Shown here: positions 1 through 7,647 of the stretch, in pieces
Layout: each line of letters starts with the position of its first letter
Numbering within the stretch: the first letter of the stretch is position 1
NCBI GenBank assembly: GCA_021819255.1
Contig: JAKART010000005.1
Location: 1 to 20,605, forward strand
Direction of reading: 5' to 3'
Length of the DNA stretch: 20,605 bases
Origin: Acidobacteriota bacterium
GTDB lineage: Bacteria > Acidobacteriota > Terriglobia > Terriglobales > Acidobacteriaceae
Translations under genes and position numbers: made by a program
Notes under the pieces: generated by a model
Seen by the model: only the letters and a program-made list of their open reading frames with translations
Databases searched by the model: none
What the model was told of the DNA's origin: nothing

Positions 1-2
1 GC

Positions 3-689
3 AATTGCACCGATCTTGTTCTCGAGGACGAGTTGGCCATTGGACAAACCTACCGGAACACCTACGAGCAGACCAAGGCCGAAGCTGAGGCGCTGGTGCG
101 TTCGCGTCTCGCCTCCATGCCCGGCATCATTCTGCGCCCCAGCATCATCGTGGGAGACTCCCGCACCGGCGTCACCTCCAGCTTCAAGATGATGTACTGG
201 CCGCTCAAGATCTACGCGCGAGGGCTTTGGCGGACCGTGCCGGGATATCCTGACGCCGTGCTGGACATCGTGCCCGTCGACTTTGTCGCGCGCGCCGTCG
301 CACAGCTTCTCTTTGACCCGGCCGCGCTGGGCTCCACCGTGCATCTGTGCGCCGGTCCGCAGGGCAGCGCCACCATCGACCAGATTGCGCTCCGGGCCCG
401 GCAGTACTTCCACGGACCCGCGCCGCGCTACGTCGATCCTCGATTCTTCTTCGCCATCATGCGGCCGTTGCTTTTCATGGCGCTGTGGGGACGCAAGCGC
501 AGCGTGCTGCGCGACGGGCGCGCCTATCGCGACTACTTCAGCATGCGCATGCAATTTGACACCGGCAATGCGCAGCGGCTCCTGCAGCCCGCCGGGCTGG
601 CGCCTCCGCCGGTCCTCGATTATCTCGACCGTCTCTTCAACTACTGTGTGGCCAGCGAGTGGGGCCGCAAGCCGGTCTCCGCCCCATGA
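3..689 (+). CDS. SDR-family, fatty-acyl-reductase-like NAD(P)-dependent oxidoreductase (5' partial)
   Basis: The frame is open from the window edge, so the N-terminal Rossmann half and start codon are missing; 228 residues remain. A YEQTK segment near the start fits the catalytic YxxxK of extended short-chain dehydrogenases. It is followed by RPSIIVGDSRTG and a long hydrophobic stretch (FKMMYWPLKIYARG), which resembles the NAD_binding_4 (male-sterility/thioester-reductase) branch more than sugar epimerases. Known members of that branch reduce acyl-CoA or acyl-carrier thioesters to aldehydes or alcohols; the substrate here is unknown. The last codon overlaps the next gene's start in an ATGA junction, so the two are probably translated together. 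The downstream acyl ligase supports an acyl substrate. The 3-beta-hydroxysteroid dehydrogenase-like SDRs are the main alternative. Family assignment is fairly sure, the reaction is not. Confidence 0.8.
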   Translation, partial: NCTDLVLEDELAIGQTYRNTYEQTKAEAEALVRSRLASMPGIILRPSIIVGDSRTGVTSSFKMMYWPLKIYARGLWRTVPGYPDAVLDIVPVDFVARAVAQLLFDPAALGSTVHLCAGPQGSATIDQIALRARQYFHGPAPRYVDPRFFFAIMRPLLFMALWGRKRSVLRDGRAYRDYFSMRMQFDTGNAQRLLQPAGLAPPPVLDYLDRLFNYCVASEWGRKPVSAP

Positions 690-2290
690 GCCTCCTTCTG
701 CGTTACCGGCTGGCGCGCGACCCTGGCGTCACGGTGGCCAACCTAGTCGACGAACTCGTCCGGCGCAAGAAAGACTGCCAGGTCTCGGTGGACGATGAGG
801 GCTCCTTTCGTCTCTCCGATCTCCACGCCGAGGTTTGCACCCTGGATGCATTCCTTCGCCGCACGGTCGCCCTGCAACCCGGCGAGCAGGTAGCCATCTA
901 TCGCACCAACGACCGGCGCTGTTTTCACTGGTTTCTGGCCGCCGTCCGCGCCGGAGGCATCGCGGTCCCGCTCAATCCGCAGCTCTCGCTGGCAGAGGTG
1001 CGCCGCATCCTGGCCGAAAGCGGCACGCGCATCCTGGTCACCGACAAGGCGATCTTTGAACGCACCATCGGCGACCGTCAGGCCCTGGATGTGCGCACCT
1101 GGATCGAGGCCGATGACGAGCCGGAGACCCTCGACGGATTTTTGCGCGTACCGGCGGCCTTAGAGCCGTTTCCTCCGCAGCGCATCGATCCGGCGGCGAC
1201 CATCGCCATCTTTTACACCTCGGGAACAACCGGATTTCCCAAGGGCGCGGCTCTATCCAGCAACGCATTGCTGGGCGCGCGCGCGTCCACCGTGCTCTCG
1301 GGAGCGTTCCTGGGGCCGCGCGATCTGGCTCTGGTCGCCCTGCCCTGGTCGCACATCATGGCGGTCAGCATCGCGCTGTACGGCCTGATGGCCGGCATTC
1401 GCGGCTGCTTTCTCAACCGCTTTGACACTGAAGCCGCTCTGAGCCTCGTCGAGCGGTTTCACGTAACGGCCGTAATCGGCGTTCCGGCGATGTTTGCGCG
1501 GCTGGTCAACGCTCATCCGGACCCGGCTCGTCTGGCTAGCGTGCGCCTGTGGCTCTCGGCCAGCGATCACCTTCCCTCCGAAGTGCGGCAGCGACTGCGC
1601 CGCTTCGGAGCTTTGCTGCGGCTGCCAGGCGGCTTGCGTATTCCTCCCGTGCTTCTGAATGGTTACGGCATGGTTGAATTGGGCGGTCTGGCCATGATGG
1701 GCGTTGAACTTTCCTTCGCTCCCGGCAGCGGCGATCTCTGCATCCCGGTGCCGCCGTTCCGTATCCGCATCGTCGATGAAGACGGCCGCGTGTTGCCTCC
1801 AGGAGCTACCGGCGAGTGTCAGATTCGCCGCCACGGCATCACGCCGCACTACTGGAAGAACGAGGGTGACGCACAGGAAGATATTTTGACCGGCGACGGC
1901 TGGCTCCGCACCGGCGATCTGGCTGTGCGCAACCGCCTGGGGCTCATCCGCCTTGTGGGTCGCGCCAAGGACGTGATCAAGGCAGGCGGCTACTCCGTGT
2001 ATGTGAAGGAGCTCGAAGAGACCATCCTGGCCCATCCGGATGTCGCGCGCGCCGTCGCCTTTGGCCTTCCGCACCGCGAAAAGGGAGAGATGCCGGTGGC
2101 CGCGGTCGAACTGCATCCTGGAGCCACCGCCAGTGAGACCGATCTGCTGGAGTGGTGCCGCAGCCGTCTGGCAGCTTACAAATCGCCGCGCCACATCTGG
2201 ATTCTCGCTGCCGGCGAACTGCCGCAGAACCACACCGGCAAGTTTTTAAGGCGTGAACTTCGGGAGCGATTCGCCGCCGCAGTTCAGTAA
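686..2290 (+). CDS. Class I adenylate-forming acyl-CoA synthetase/ligase
   Basis: 534 residues, the usual length for an acyl/aryl-CoA ligase. The adenylation core motifs are all visible: YTSGTTGFPKG (A3, about residues 177-187), GYGMVELGG (A5), LRTGDLA (A7), GRAKDVIKAGGYSVYVKELE (A8 hinge) and GKFLRREL (A10, with the catalytic lysine). The enzyme should activate a carboxylic acid with ATP and transfer it to CoA or a carrier thiol. The ATG at 686 overlaps the upstream stop as ATGA and no strong Shine-Dalgarno is seen, so coupling to the SDR gene is likely; an in-frame start at 659 would intrude into the SDR gene and is less likely. Pairing with a fatty-acyl-reductase-like SDR suggests an activate-then-reduce route for a fatty or aryl acid, which is inference. 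It does not look like OleC. Confidence 0.9.
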   Translation: MSLLLRYRLARDPGVTVANLVDELVRRKKDCQVSVDDEGSFRLSDLHAEVCTLDAFLRRTVALQPGEQVAIYRTNDRRCFHWFLAAVRAGGIAVPLNPQLSLAEVRRILAESGTRILVTDKAIFERTIGDRQALDVRTWIEADDEPETLDGFLRVPAALEPFPPQRIDPAATIAIFYTSGTTGFPKGAALSSNALLGARASTVLSGAFLGPRDLALVALPWSHIMAVSIALYGLMAGIRGCFLNRFDTEAALSLVERFHVTAVIGVPAMFARLVNAHPDPARLASVRLWLSASDHLPSEVRQRLRRFGALLRLPGGLRIPPVLLNGYGMVELGGLAMMGVELSFAPGSGDLCIPVPPFRIRIVDEDGRVLPPGATGECQIRRHGITPHYWKNEGDAQEDILTGDGWLRTGDLAVRNRLGLIRLVGRAKDVIKAGGYSVYVKELEETILAHPDVARAVAFGLPHREKGEMPVAAVELHPGATASETDLLEWCRSRLAAYKSPRHIWILAAGELPQNHTGKFLRRELRERFAAAVQ

Positions 2291-2332
2291 CCTTGCACCC
2301 ACCTCTGCAGGGAAGATGGCCAAGCTCTGAAA

Positions 2333-3361
2333 TCAGGCCGACGCGGACAAGACCGAGTGCGAAGCGTCGCTCACCATCGCGCGGATCGAATCGATCACCA
2401 GATCCGGTTCGTCCAGATGAATCCAGTGCGCGCTCTCTTCCGCGATCACCTGGCGTACGTTGTTGCCGATCCTGGCCAAACACTGTTCGGAGAGCGGAGT
2501 CGCATTGCCCGGCGTCAGCACCAGAATTGGAATGTTGCGAATCGGCTCCGCATCATGCATCTCCGAAACCGTGTCCGGGACCGCCGAAACATATTGCTGC
2601 ATCCCTACGTAATATTCAGGCCGGGACCAGTGCGCTGCGATGATCGGCCAGATCTCCCTGGGCATCTTGCCGACCTCTTCGGTCAACCGCTTGAGCACGT
2701 GCCGCCCGCCCGTGCCGCCCGATTTGGCGATGCGGCCCGAAAGGCGGTTTGATCGGTACATCAGCAGGCTGATGACCAGCCGGAAAAAGCCAAAGCGCGC
2801 TACAGGAATCGCGTAGGCGGAGAGCTTCCTGCCCCGGTTGATCATGGACTGTTTACCGGGATTGAGTGGAGGCCACTCTTCGCAGCGCATGGGATCCACC
2901 AACACCAGGCCGGCGACCTCCTCTGGATACAGCGCCGCATAGCGGCGTACGCAAAGGCCGCCGAAGGAGTGGCCCACCAGAATGTATGGCGCCTCAATGC
3001 CGGCCGATGCCAGCATGGTGTGCAACTCGGCGCAGATGTTTCCCGGCGTGCGCCGGCTGCAGCAGGGGCTGCTCCAGCCCAGGCCGCTGCGATCATAGGC
3101 AGCCGTAGCGGTGAATGCGGCAACCTTGTCCTGAATGTATCGCCAGTTCAGATTCGTCGCGGTGATGCCCGCCTCGAACAGCACCGCTGGTCCGCCCGAT
3201 CCCTTTTCCACCAAAAAGAGCTTCTGTCCGCCGCCGATCTCCACCCAGCGGCCTGCGCGGGTGAACCGCCTTCGATCGCGCCGCGCACCCAGGGACTGAT
3301 AGAAAAATCCTGCTGCGAGGACCGCGGCAAGAGACAGCAAAATCACAAGAGGCAGACTCAT
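2333..3361 (-). CDS. Membrane-anchored alpha/beta-hydrolase
   Basis: 342 residues. The N-terminus is a single hydrophobic segment (about residues 4-20, LVILLSLAAVLAAGFF) followed by a basic cluster, fitting a signal anchor or uncleaved signal peptide. The alpha/beta-hydrolase fold shows a nucleophile elbow VGHSFGGL (Ser at about 132), a YDRSGLGWS strand typical of the epoxide-hydrolase/esterase group, and a late AHWIHLDEP segment with the likely catalytic His. The substrate cannot be read from sequence. Its ATG overlaps the TGA of the upstream LolA-like gene (ATGA), so it is the last gene of that operon. It converges on the acyl-CoA ligase gene with only 42 bp between the stops and no clear terminator. 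A lipid esterase or deacylase acting on the cluster's product would fit the context but is inference. Confidence 0.88.
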   Translation of the reverse strand: MSLPLVILLSLAAVLAAGFFYQSLGARRDRRRFTRAGRWVEIGGGQKLFLVEKGSGGPAVLFEAGITATNLNWRYIQDKVAAFTATAAYDRSGLGWSSPCCSRRTPGNICAELHTMLASAGIEAPYILVGHSFGGLCVRRYAALYPEEVAGLVLVDPMRCEEWPPLNPGKQSMINRGRKLSAYAIPVARFGFFRLVISLLMYRSNRLSGRIAKSGGTGGRHVLKRLTEEVGKMPREIWPIIAAHWSRPEYYVGMQQYVSAVPDTVSEMHDAEPIRNIPILVLTPGNATPLSEQCLARIGNNVRQVIAEESAHWIHLDEPDLVIDSIRAMVSDASHSVLSASA

Positions 3362-4149
3362 GGACGATCCTCGAATCGGCCGATAACGCCGGGTTGAAAG
3401 TCGTTTGCATCAAGATGGGCCTTTGCGCTGCCCCGCTTGATGATCCAGATTGCGGAGCCTGCCTGGCCACGCATCTTCGCCTCGATCTGCGTGGCCGACC
3501 AGACCCCATTTGATTGGCGCAAGCCGTAGTACGTGATCTCCTTTACCGCTCCGCCATGCCGCAGCGTCTTCTCGGCATGGACCGGGTAAGCAATGCTGTG
3601 GTCCAGCCAGGTGCGTACCTCGGAGTAGCTCGTCCGGTCCGAGCGCCCCGGCACGCTCTTCAACAGATCGCACCGGCGGCCATCGAACGAGACATCTCCC
3701 AGCAGCGTCTGCTTCGGCCAGAAGAACTGCGGATCGAGAAGATCCTCGTAGCTGAACACCGTGCCCAGAAAACGATCGCCCCATCTGCCGGGCGGCAGCA
3801 CCAGGGGCGACGCCGCGTTCGGCCGCAAGATCCGGATGCTGTCCCGGCCGTCGGGACGCGCCTCCAGCAGAAGGCGGAGCGGCTCATCCTTTCCCTCCGC
3901 CGCTGCTCCCTTCGATGGAACCGCCTCGATCAACGTGTGCAGAGCGCCGTCAAGCCACAGCCCCTCAACGGAGATGGCGAAACGGGTGCGGCTTCCGCCG
4001 GCGTCCACGCGGACGAGTTGGCCGGTGGCGCGATAATCCGAAGTCTCGATGCGATTCCGCACCGCAACCAGCGCAGCCGGCGTCTCGGCTGAGCCGGCCA
4101 CGCCGGCAAACAGGAGCACGGCCGCCGTCATCAAAGTGGCCAGCCTCAA
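3358..4149 (-). CDS. LolA-like outer-membrane lipoprotein-sorting protein (periplasmic)
   Basis: 263 residues from a TTG start. The TTG is chosen because a strong Shine-Dalgarno (GGGAGGG, minus strand of 4157-4163) lies 7 nt upstream, because TTG overlaps the ATPase stop as TTGA, and because the resulting N-terminus (MRLATLMTAAVLLFAGVAGS) makes a complete signal peptide; the next ATG (4131) would remove its positive charge. The mature part, with segments such as DGRDSIRILRP, FSYEDLLDP and WIIKRG, resembles the PF17131-type lipoprotein-sorting proteins that share the LolA/LolB beta-barrel fold with a lipid-binding cavity. In such families the protein carries a lipid or lipoprotein across the periplasm. 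It sits between an ABC ATPase and a hydrolase, with overlaps at both junctions. The cargo is unknown. Confidence 0.85.
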   Translation of the reverse strand: MRLATLMTAAVLLFAGVAGSAETPAALVAVRNRIETSDYRATGQLVRVDAGGSRTRFAISVEGLWLDGALHTLIEAVPSKGAAAEGKDEPLRLLLEARPDGRDSIRILRPNAASPLVLPPGRWGDRFLGTVFSYEDLLDPQFFWPKQTLLGDVSFDGRRCDLLKSVPGRSDRTSYSEVRTWLDHSIAYPVHAEKTLRHGGAVKEITYYGLRQSNGVWSATQIEAKMRGQAGSAIWIIKRGSAKAHLDANDFQPGVIGRFEDRP

Positions 4150-4811
4150 GATGCGACCCTCCCGTCGTGGACTCGGATGTGACGCGGCGCCGCATGGGCG
4201 ATCTCGTCTTCATGCGTCACCACGATCAGCGTCATGCCCCGCGATCTCTGAATTCCAGTCAGAATCTCCATGATCAGCGCAGAGTTTTTGCTGTCGAGGT
4301 TGCCCGTAGGCTCGTCGGCCAACAGTATTTCGGGCTCATTGGCCAACGCGCGGGCGATCGCCACGCGCTGCCGCTCTCCTGCGGAGAGCTTGCTCGGATG
4401 TTGATCCATGCGGTGTTCCATGCCCATCTCCCGTAGCAGGCTCTCGGCGCGCCTCCGGCGATCGCCGCTGGCGCTCCGCGAGGCCAGCATCGGCGCCTGA
4501 ACGTTCTCGACAGCCCGCAGAGTGGGTAGCAGGTAAAACGCCTGGAAGACGAAGCCTACATGATCGCAGCGATAGGTGTCGAGATCGAACGACGAGCCCA
4601 GCGGATCGCCACGGAAGAGAACGTTCCCGCTGCTAGGGCTATCTAGCCCTCCCAGCAGATGCAGCAGCGTGGACTTGCCACTGCCGCTATGGCCGCTGAT
4701 GGCCACGAACTCGCCAGCCTCAATCGAGAGATCGACGCCCCGCAAGGCCTCGATGCGCCCCTCTTCGTAGCTCTTGTACAGCTCGCGCACTTCTAGAATG
4801 GGGCTGCTCAT
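4146..4811 (-). CDS. ABC transporter ATP-binding protein (LolD/MacB type)
   Basis: 221 residues, typical of LolD-like ATPases. Visible are Walker A GHSGSGKST (residues 40-48), the Q-loop region FVFQAFYLLPTL, the ABC signature LSAGERQRVAIARAL, Walker B ILLADEPTGNLD and the switch His in VVTHE. The ATG at 4811 is preferred over upstream in-frame starts because GGAGG (minus strand of 4821-4825) lies 9 nt before it and because homologous sequence begins just after it. The stop overlaps the LolA-like start. Family members power FtsX-domain permeases that extract lipids or lipoproteins, or act as mechanotransmitters; the likely partner is the permease at 6514-7647, although a glycosyltransferase gene and a 372-bp gap lie between them. 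Confidence 0.95.
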   Translation of the reverse strand: MSSPILEVRELYKSYEEGRIEALRGVDLSIEAGEFVAISGHSGSGKSTLLHLLGGLDSPSSGNVLFRGDPLGSSFDLDTYRCDHVGFVFQAFYLLPTLRAVENVQAPMLASRSASGDRRRRAESLLREMGMEHRMDQHPSKLSAGERQRVAIARALANEPEILLADEPTGNLDSKNSALIMEILTGIQRSRGMTLIVVTHEDEIAHAAPRHIRVHDGRVAS

Positions 4812-4862
4812 GCGGCGGAGCCTCCGTCTGGAACGCGCGAGATGGTCCCGCACGCAAATAAT

Positions 4863-4891
4863 CTTTTACAACAAAAAACGATCACACCCAA
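4863..4891 (-). promoter_or_regulatory. Candidate sigma-70-like promoter for the ATPase-LolA-hydrolase operon
   Basis: On the minus strand TTGGGT (4891-4886) and TAAAAG (4868-4863) are separated by exactly 17 bp, in an AT-rich patch. The match is partial (three of six and four of six bases). It would give a leader of about 45 nt before the ATPase ATG at 4811. Weak consensus, so tentative. Confidence 0.3.
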
Positions 4892-5063
4892 CCTCAAAGA
4901 CGACCGCCGATGCCAAAGGTCAACCTCCTCATCGGCCAAACTGGCCGTATGAACAAATGTTAATCTTGAGCTGCTTCTCCCTAGCGTGCTTGCACAAGAT
5001 CCGGTCTTTCAGGTCATTCAGCCTCCGCGGAGCAAATCCGTTGAATCTTCGCCTGCAGCGCGA

Positions 5064-5095
5064 ATCTGGCCGCGCCAGATAGCCGCCATCTGGCG
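5064..5095. repeat. Three-arm inverted repeat (ATCTGGC / GCCAGAT / ATCTGGC)
   Basis: ATCTGGC at 5064-5070, GCCAGAT at 5074-5080 and ATCTGGC at 5088-5094. The middle arm can pair with either outer arm: a 7-bp stem with a 3-nt loop on one side, or an 8-bp stem (CGCCAGAT 5073-5080 with ATCTGGCG 5088-5095) with a 7-nt loop on the other. It lies about 90 nt downstream of the glycosyltransferase stop. It could be an operator with repeated half-sites or a pair of alternative RNA hairpins; no T-run follows on the minus strand. Confidence 0.6.
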
Positions 5096-5183
5096 TAAAG
5101 CGCGCGGCGCTCCAACCCTTTGCAGAACTTACAGACGAGTGCCTCCAGGCTCTTCCCAGAGCAGAAAAGTCTCCGCCCCTGAT

Positions 5184-6452
5184 TCATACCCTTACCCGTT
5201 GACGCTCGACGACCTCTTCGATCAGCTCGGCCGCCCGGCCAGGGCCATCTATCCGCTGGATGGCCTCCTGCAGCTTCCTCGCTGCTTCCCGGTAGGAGCC
5301 ATGCTCCAGCACCAGCCGGATGGCCTTGCGAAGCCGCCGCGGGGTGAGACGATGCCTTGAAACCACCACGCCTGCGCCGCGCGCCGCAACACGCGCCGCG
5401 ACCCCGGGCTGATCATTGCCCAGCGGCACGGCGACCATCGGAACACCCTCGGCAAGCGACTCCAGAGCCGTGTTAATGCCGGCGTGGGTGATAACCAGCG
5501 CAGCGAGCTTCAAGATCTCCAGTTGCGGCGCAAAGCGCACTACCAAAGGCGCTCCCGCCAGCGGGCCCAGTTGCGCGGGGTCCAGACCACCGCCCAGCGA
5601 GATCAGCAGTTGCGCATCCAGGCCCTCGCAGGCCTCGGCAATCACCCGGAAGATCGTCTCCGAGCCATTCTGAAAGGTGCCCAGCGACGCATAGATCAGC
5701 GGCCGTCGATCGAGACGTTCCCAGCAAAACTCCACCGCTGGGCGTTGCCGGGCATGCACAAACGGCCCCGTGTAATAAAGTCCCGGCGGCTTTGGGCCGC
5801 GCAGCGGGAACTCAAACTCTTCGGGCAACTGAGTAATCTGCGCCAAGGTCGACAGCCCATCCTCGGGGCGCTCGTAGGGCTTCAATCCCCAGGCGATGCG
5901 CTGCGCGCTGATCTCGCGAAAGATGGGAGCGCCGATCCGCAGCAGCAATTCGATGGCAAGCCGGTTACGCAGCCTGCCCAGCCAGTCCTCCCGCGCTGCC
6001 CAGCCCAGCCAGAAGGGCGGAAACCGGTCGTCGTGCAGCAGCGGAGGCAGCAGAGCGATCGAGATCCAGGGCATCCCCAGATGGTCGGCCACATTTCCTG
6101 CAAAGTCGGCCTCATCCACCAGCAGCGCCTCCACGCCGGCCTGGCGCACCGCGCGCGGCCCGTCGCGCAGAACCATGCGCGCCGTATTCCTCACCCGCTC
6201 CAGGGTAAAGCGCAGGGTCGCGATGCCCTTGAGATCAGCCATACGCTCATCCAGCCTGGCCAGCGTACCTGCCGGGTACTCTTCAGCGCCGATGCAATGA
6301 AACTCGATGCCGGCGGCCCGCACACGCTCCTCGGTGTCGGCGATTCCGAAAAGAATCACCTTGTGGCCTCTCAGCTCCAGAGAACGCGCCAGGGCAGTCA
6401 TCGGATTGATGTGCCCAGTGGCCGGAAAGCAAAAAGCTCCGAATCGCATCAT
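5184..6452 (-). CDS. UGT/MGT-family glycosyltransferase (GT1, CrtX-like)
   Basis: 422 residues. The N-terminus FGAFCFPATGHINPM is typical of GT-B fold glycosyltransferases of family 1, where a His near the start is the catalytic base. The C-terminal donor-binding half has APQLEILKLA and then HAGINTALESLAEGVP with DQ at about 347, which is the UGT signature. The family moves a sugar from a nucleotide-sugar to a lipophilic acceptor (carotenoids, macrolides, sterols); the overall look is closest to zeaxanthin glucosyltransferase CrtX and related bacterial enzymes, but no carotenoid genes are visible. The start is set at ATG 6452 (ATG 6449 is equally possible) because longer in-frame versions run into the permease gene; a weak GAAAGG is the only ribosome-binding-like sequence. 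It lies 61 bp after the permease. A glycolipid acceptor is inferred from the neighbours. Confidence 0.9.
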   Translation of the reverse strand: MMRFGAFCFPATGHINPMTALARSLELRGHKVILFGIADTEERVRAAGIEFHCIGAEEYPAGTLARLDERMADLKGIATLRFTLERVRNTARMVLRDGPRAVRQAGVEALLVDEADFAGNVADHLGMPWISIALLPPLLHDDRFPPFWLGWAAREDWLGRLRNRLAIELLLRIGAPIFREISAQRIAWGLKPYERPEDGLSTLAQITQLPEEFEFPLRGPKPPGLYYTGPFVHARQRPAVEFCWERLDRRPLIYASLGTFQNGSETIFRVIAEACEGLDAQLLISLGGGLDPAQLGPLAGAPLVVRFAPQLEILKLAALVITHAGINTALESLAEGVPMVAVPLGNDQPGVAARVAARGAGVVVSRHRLTPRRLRKAIRLVLEHGSYREAARKLQEAIQRIDGPGRAAELIEEVVERQRVRV

Positions 6453-6513
6453 GCCTTTCTTCGGTCGTTCCCAAACCGTTTCCAAGTCGCCTTCATACCG
6501 TTTCCCAAGCCGC

Positions 6514-7647
6514 TCAATCGCAGCGCAGCGCATCCACCGGCGAGAGCTTCCCGGCGCGCCAGGCCGGAAGCAGACCCGCCGTCAGCCCGGCCAGGAGGGC
6601 AATGGCCAGCGCCTTCACCAGCACAGGCCACTGCAAGGTCGCCACAAAGAAACTTGCCGTCTGCGGCAGCACCGCCAACACACACAGGGCGCACCATCCG
6701 AGGCCGATGCCCAGCACGCCTCCGCCCAGGCCCAGCAGCGCTGCCTCCAGTTCGATGTGCGCCAGCACCTTCCATTGCTTCCAACCGAGCGCGCGCAGAA
6801 TACCGATCTCGCGGGTGCGCTCGAAGACAGACATGGCCATGGTGTTGGCGATGCCCAGAATGCCTATCAACAGCGCCAGCGCCGAGGTTCCCCAGGCCGA
6901 AGTCTTCGCCAGCGCTACAAATTGGTTGCTTCTTGCCCGCTCGGCCGCAGGCACGGCGCGGGCGCCCGGAACCGCCGCCTGAATCGCGGCCTGCGCCGAC
7001 CGGATGTAGGCATCCTCCTCTTCGCCCGCAGGGGCTGGGCGCAGACGTACGTCGATGGTCGAAACCTTCCCATCCATGCCGCTGAGCTGCTGCAACTGGT
7101 CAAGCGGCATCACAATCGCAGCCGCTTCCAACGTTGAGGCGGCGTGATAGATCGCGGTCACGCGAAACTCCGTGCCTTGCAGCTCGATGCTATCGCCCGG
7201 GGACTTTTTCAGATCTTGCGCGAGCAGGTCGCCGAGCATCACCTCCGGCTGCCCGTCGCTCACTCGCTTTCCGTCGAGAATCTTCAGGGAATTGAACTCG
7301 AAGGCGTTGACCTGCCAGCCATAAACCAGCGCATTGATCTCCGGCGTCACGTCCATCAGATTGAAGATCGTGGGTGAAACCTGCTCCACCATGGGTAGCG
7401 CCTGAATCTTCGCCGCTGCCGACTCGTCCAGTGTCGTATTGAGAAAACTGCCCTGAATGACGGAGAAATCCGTGTCAGTGCTGGAGTAGATGCGCATCCA
7501 TTGCTGCTCGAAGGAGGTTGAGAAGCCCACCAGGCCGACAAACGCACCCACCGCCATGCCGATGCCGAAGAGCGTCAGCAGCGTCCTCAAGCGTCGGCGA
7601 CGGAGGTTCTTCAGTACATACCCAGTGAACGAGAGCGACTTGGTCAT
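6514..7647 (-). CDS. ABC transporter permease, FtsX/MacB/LolC type
   Basis: 377 residues with MacB-type topology: a basic N-terminus (LKNLRRRRLRTLLTLFG), one transmembrane segment at about residues 24-46, a periplasmic domain to about residue 240 with no transmembrane helices, then three C-terminal helices. The segment FERTREIGILRALGWK is the conserved FtsX-domain cytoplasmic loop that contacts the ATPase. It ends with LPAWRAGKLSPVDALR, also usual for the family. Such permeases work with a LolD-like ATPase, present at 4146-4811. ATG 7647 overlaps the stop of a doubtful 74-codon frame (ATGA); the ribosome-binding site is poor. It is the first firm gene of the minus-strand transport group. Only one permease gene is visible, so a homodimer is likely. 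Confidence 0.93.
   Translation of the reverse strand: MTKSLSFTGYVLKNLRRRRLRTLLTLFGIGMAVGAFVGLVGFSTSFEQQWMRIYSSTDTDFSVIQGSFLNTTLDESAAAKIQALPMVEQVSPTIFNLMDVTPEINALVYGWQVNAFEFNSLKILDGKRVSDGQPEVMLGDLLAQDLKKSPGDSIELQGTEFRVTAIYHAASTLEAAAIVMPLDQLQQLSGMDGKVSTIDVRLRPAPAGEEEDAYIRSAQAAIQAAVPGARAVPAAERARSNQFVALAKTSAWGTSALALLIGILGIANTMAMSVFERTREIGILRALGWKQWKVLAHIELEAALLGLGGGVLGIGLGWCALCVLAVLPQTASFFVATLQWPVLVKALAIALLAGLTAGLLPAWRAGKLSPVDALRCD

Larger units (their letters stand above)
4812..5183. other. Intergenic region with inverted repeats and a candidate promoter
   Basis: 372 bp between the glycosyltransferase stop and the ATPase start. No convincing gene is seen. The left part (4855-4895) is AT-rich against its surroundings and holds a candidate promoter; the right part holds three mutually complementary 7-base arms (5064-5095). 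A short perfect hairpin, CGGCCA-aac-TGGCCG, lies at 4933-4947. The region may separate two transcripts or regulate readthrough into the ATPase genes. Confidence 0.6.

Noticed and set aside
5484..7085. Long plus-strand frame of 533 codons opposite the glycosyltransferase and permease
   Set aside because: It is antisense to two genes with clear family motifs, has Arg/Gln/Pro-rich composition and no domain; it is a by-product of GC-rich codon use.
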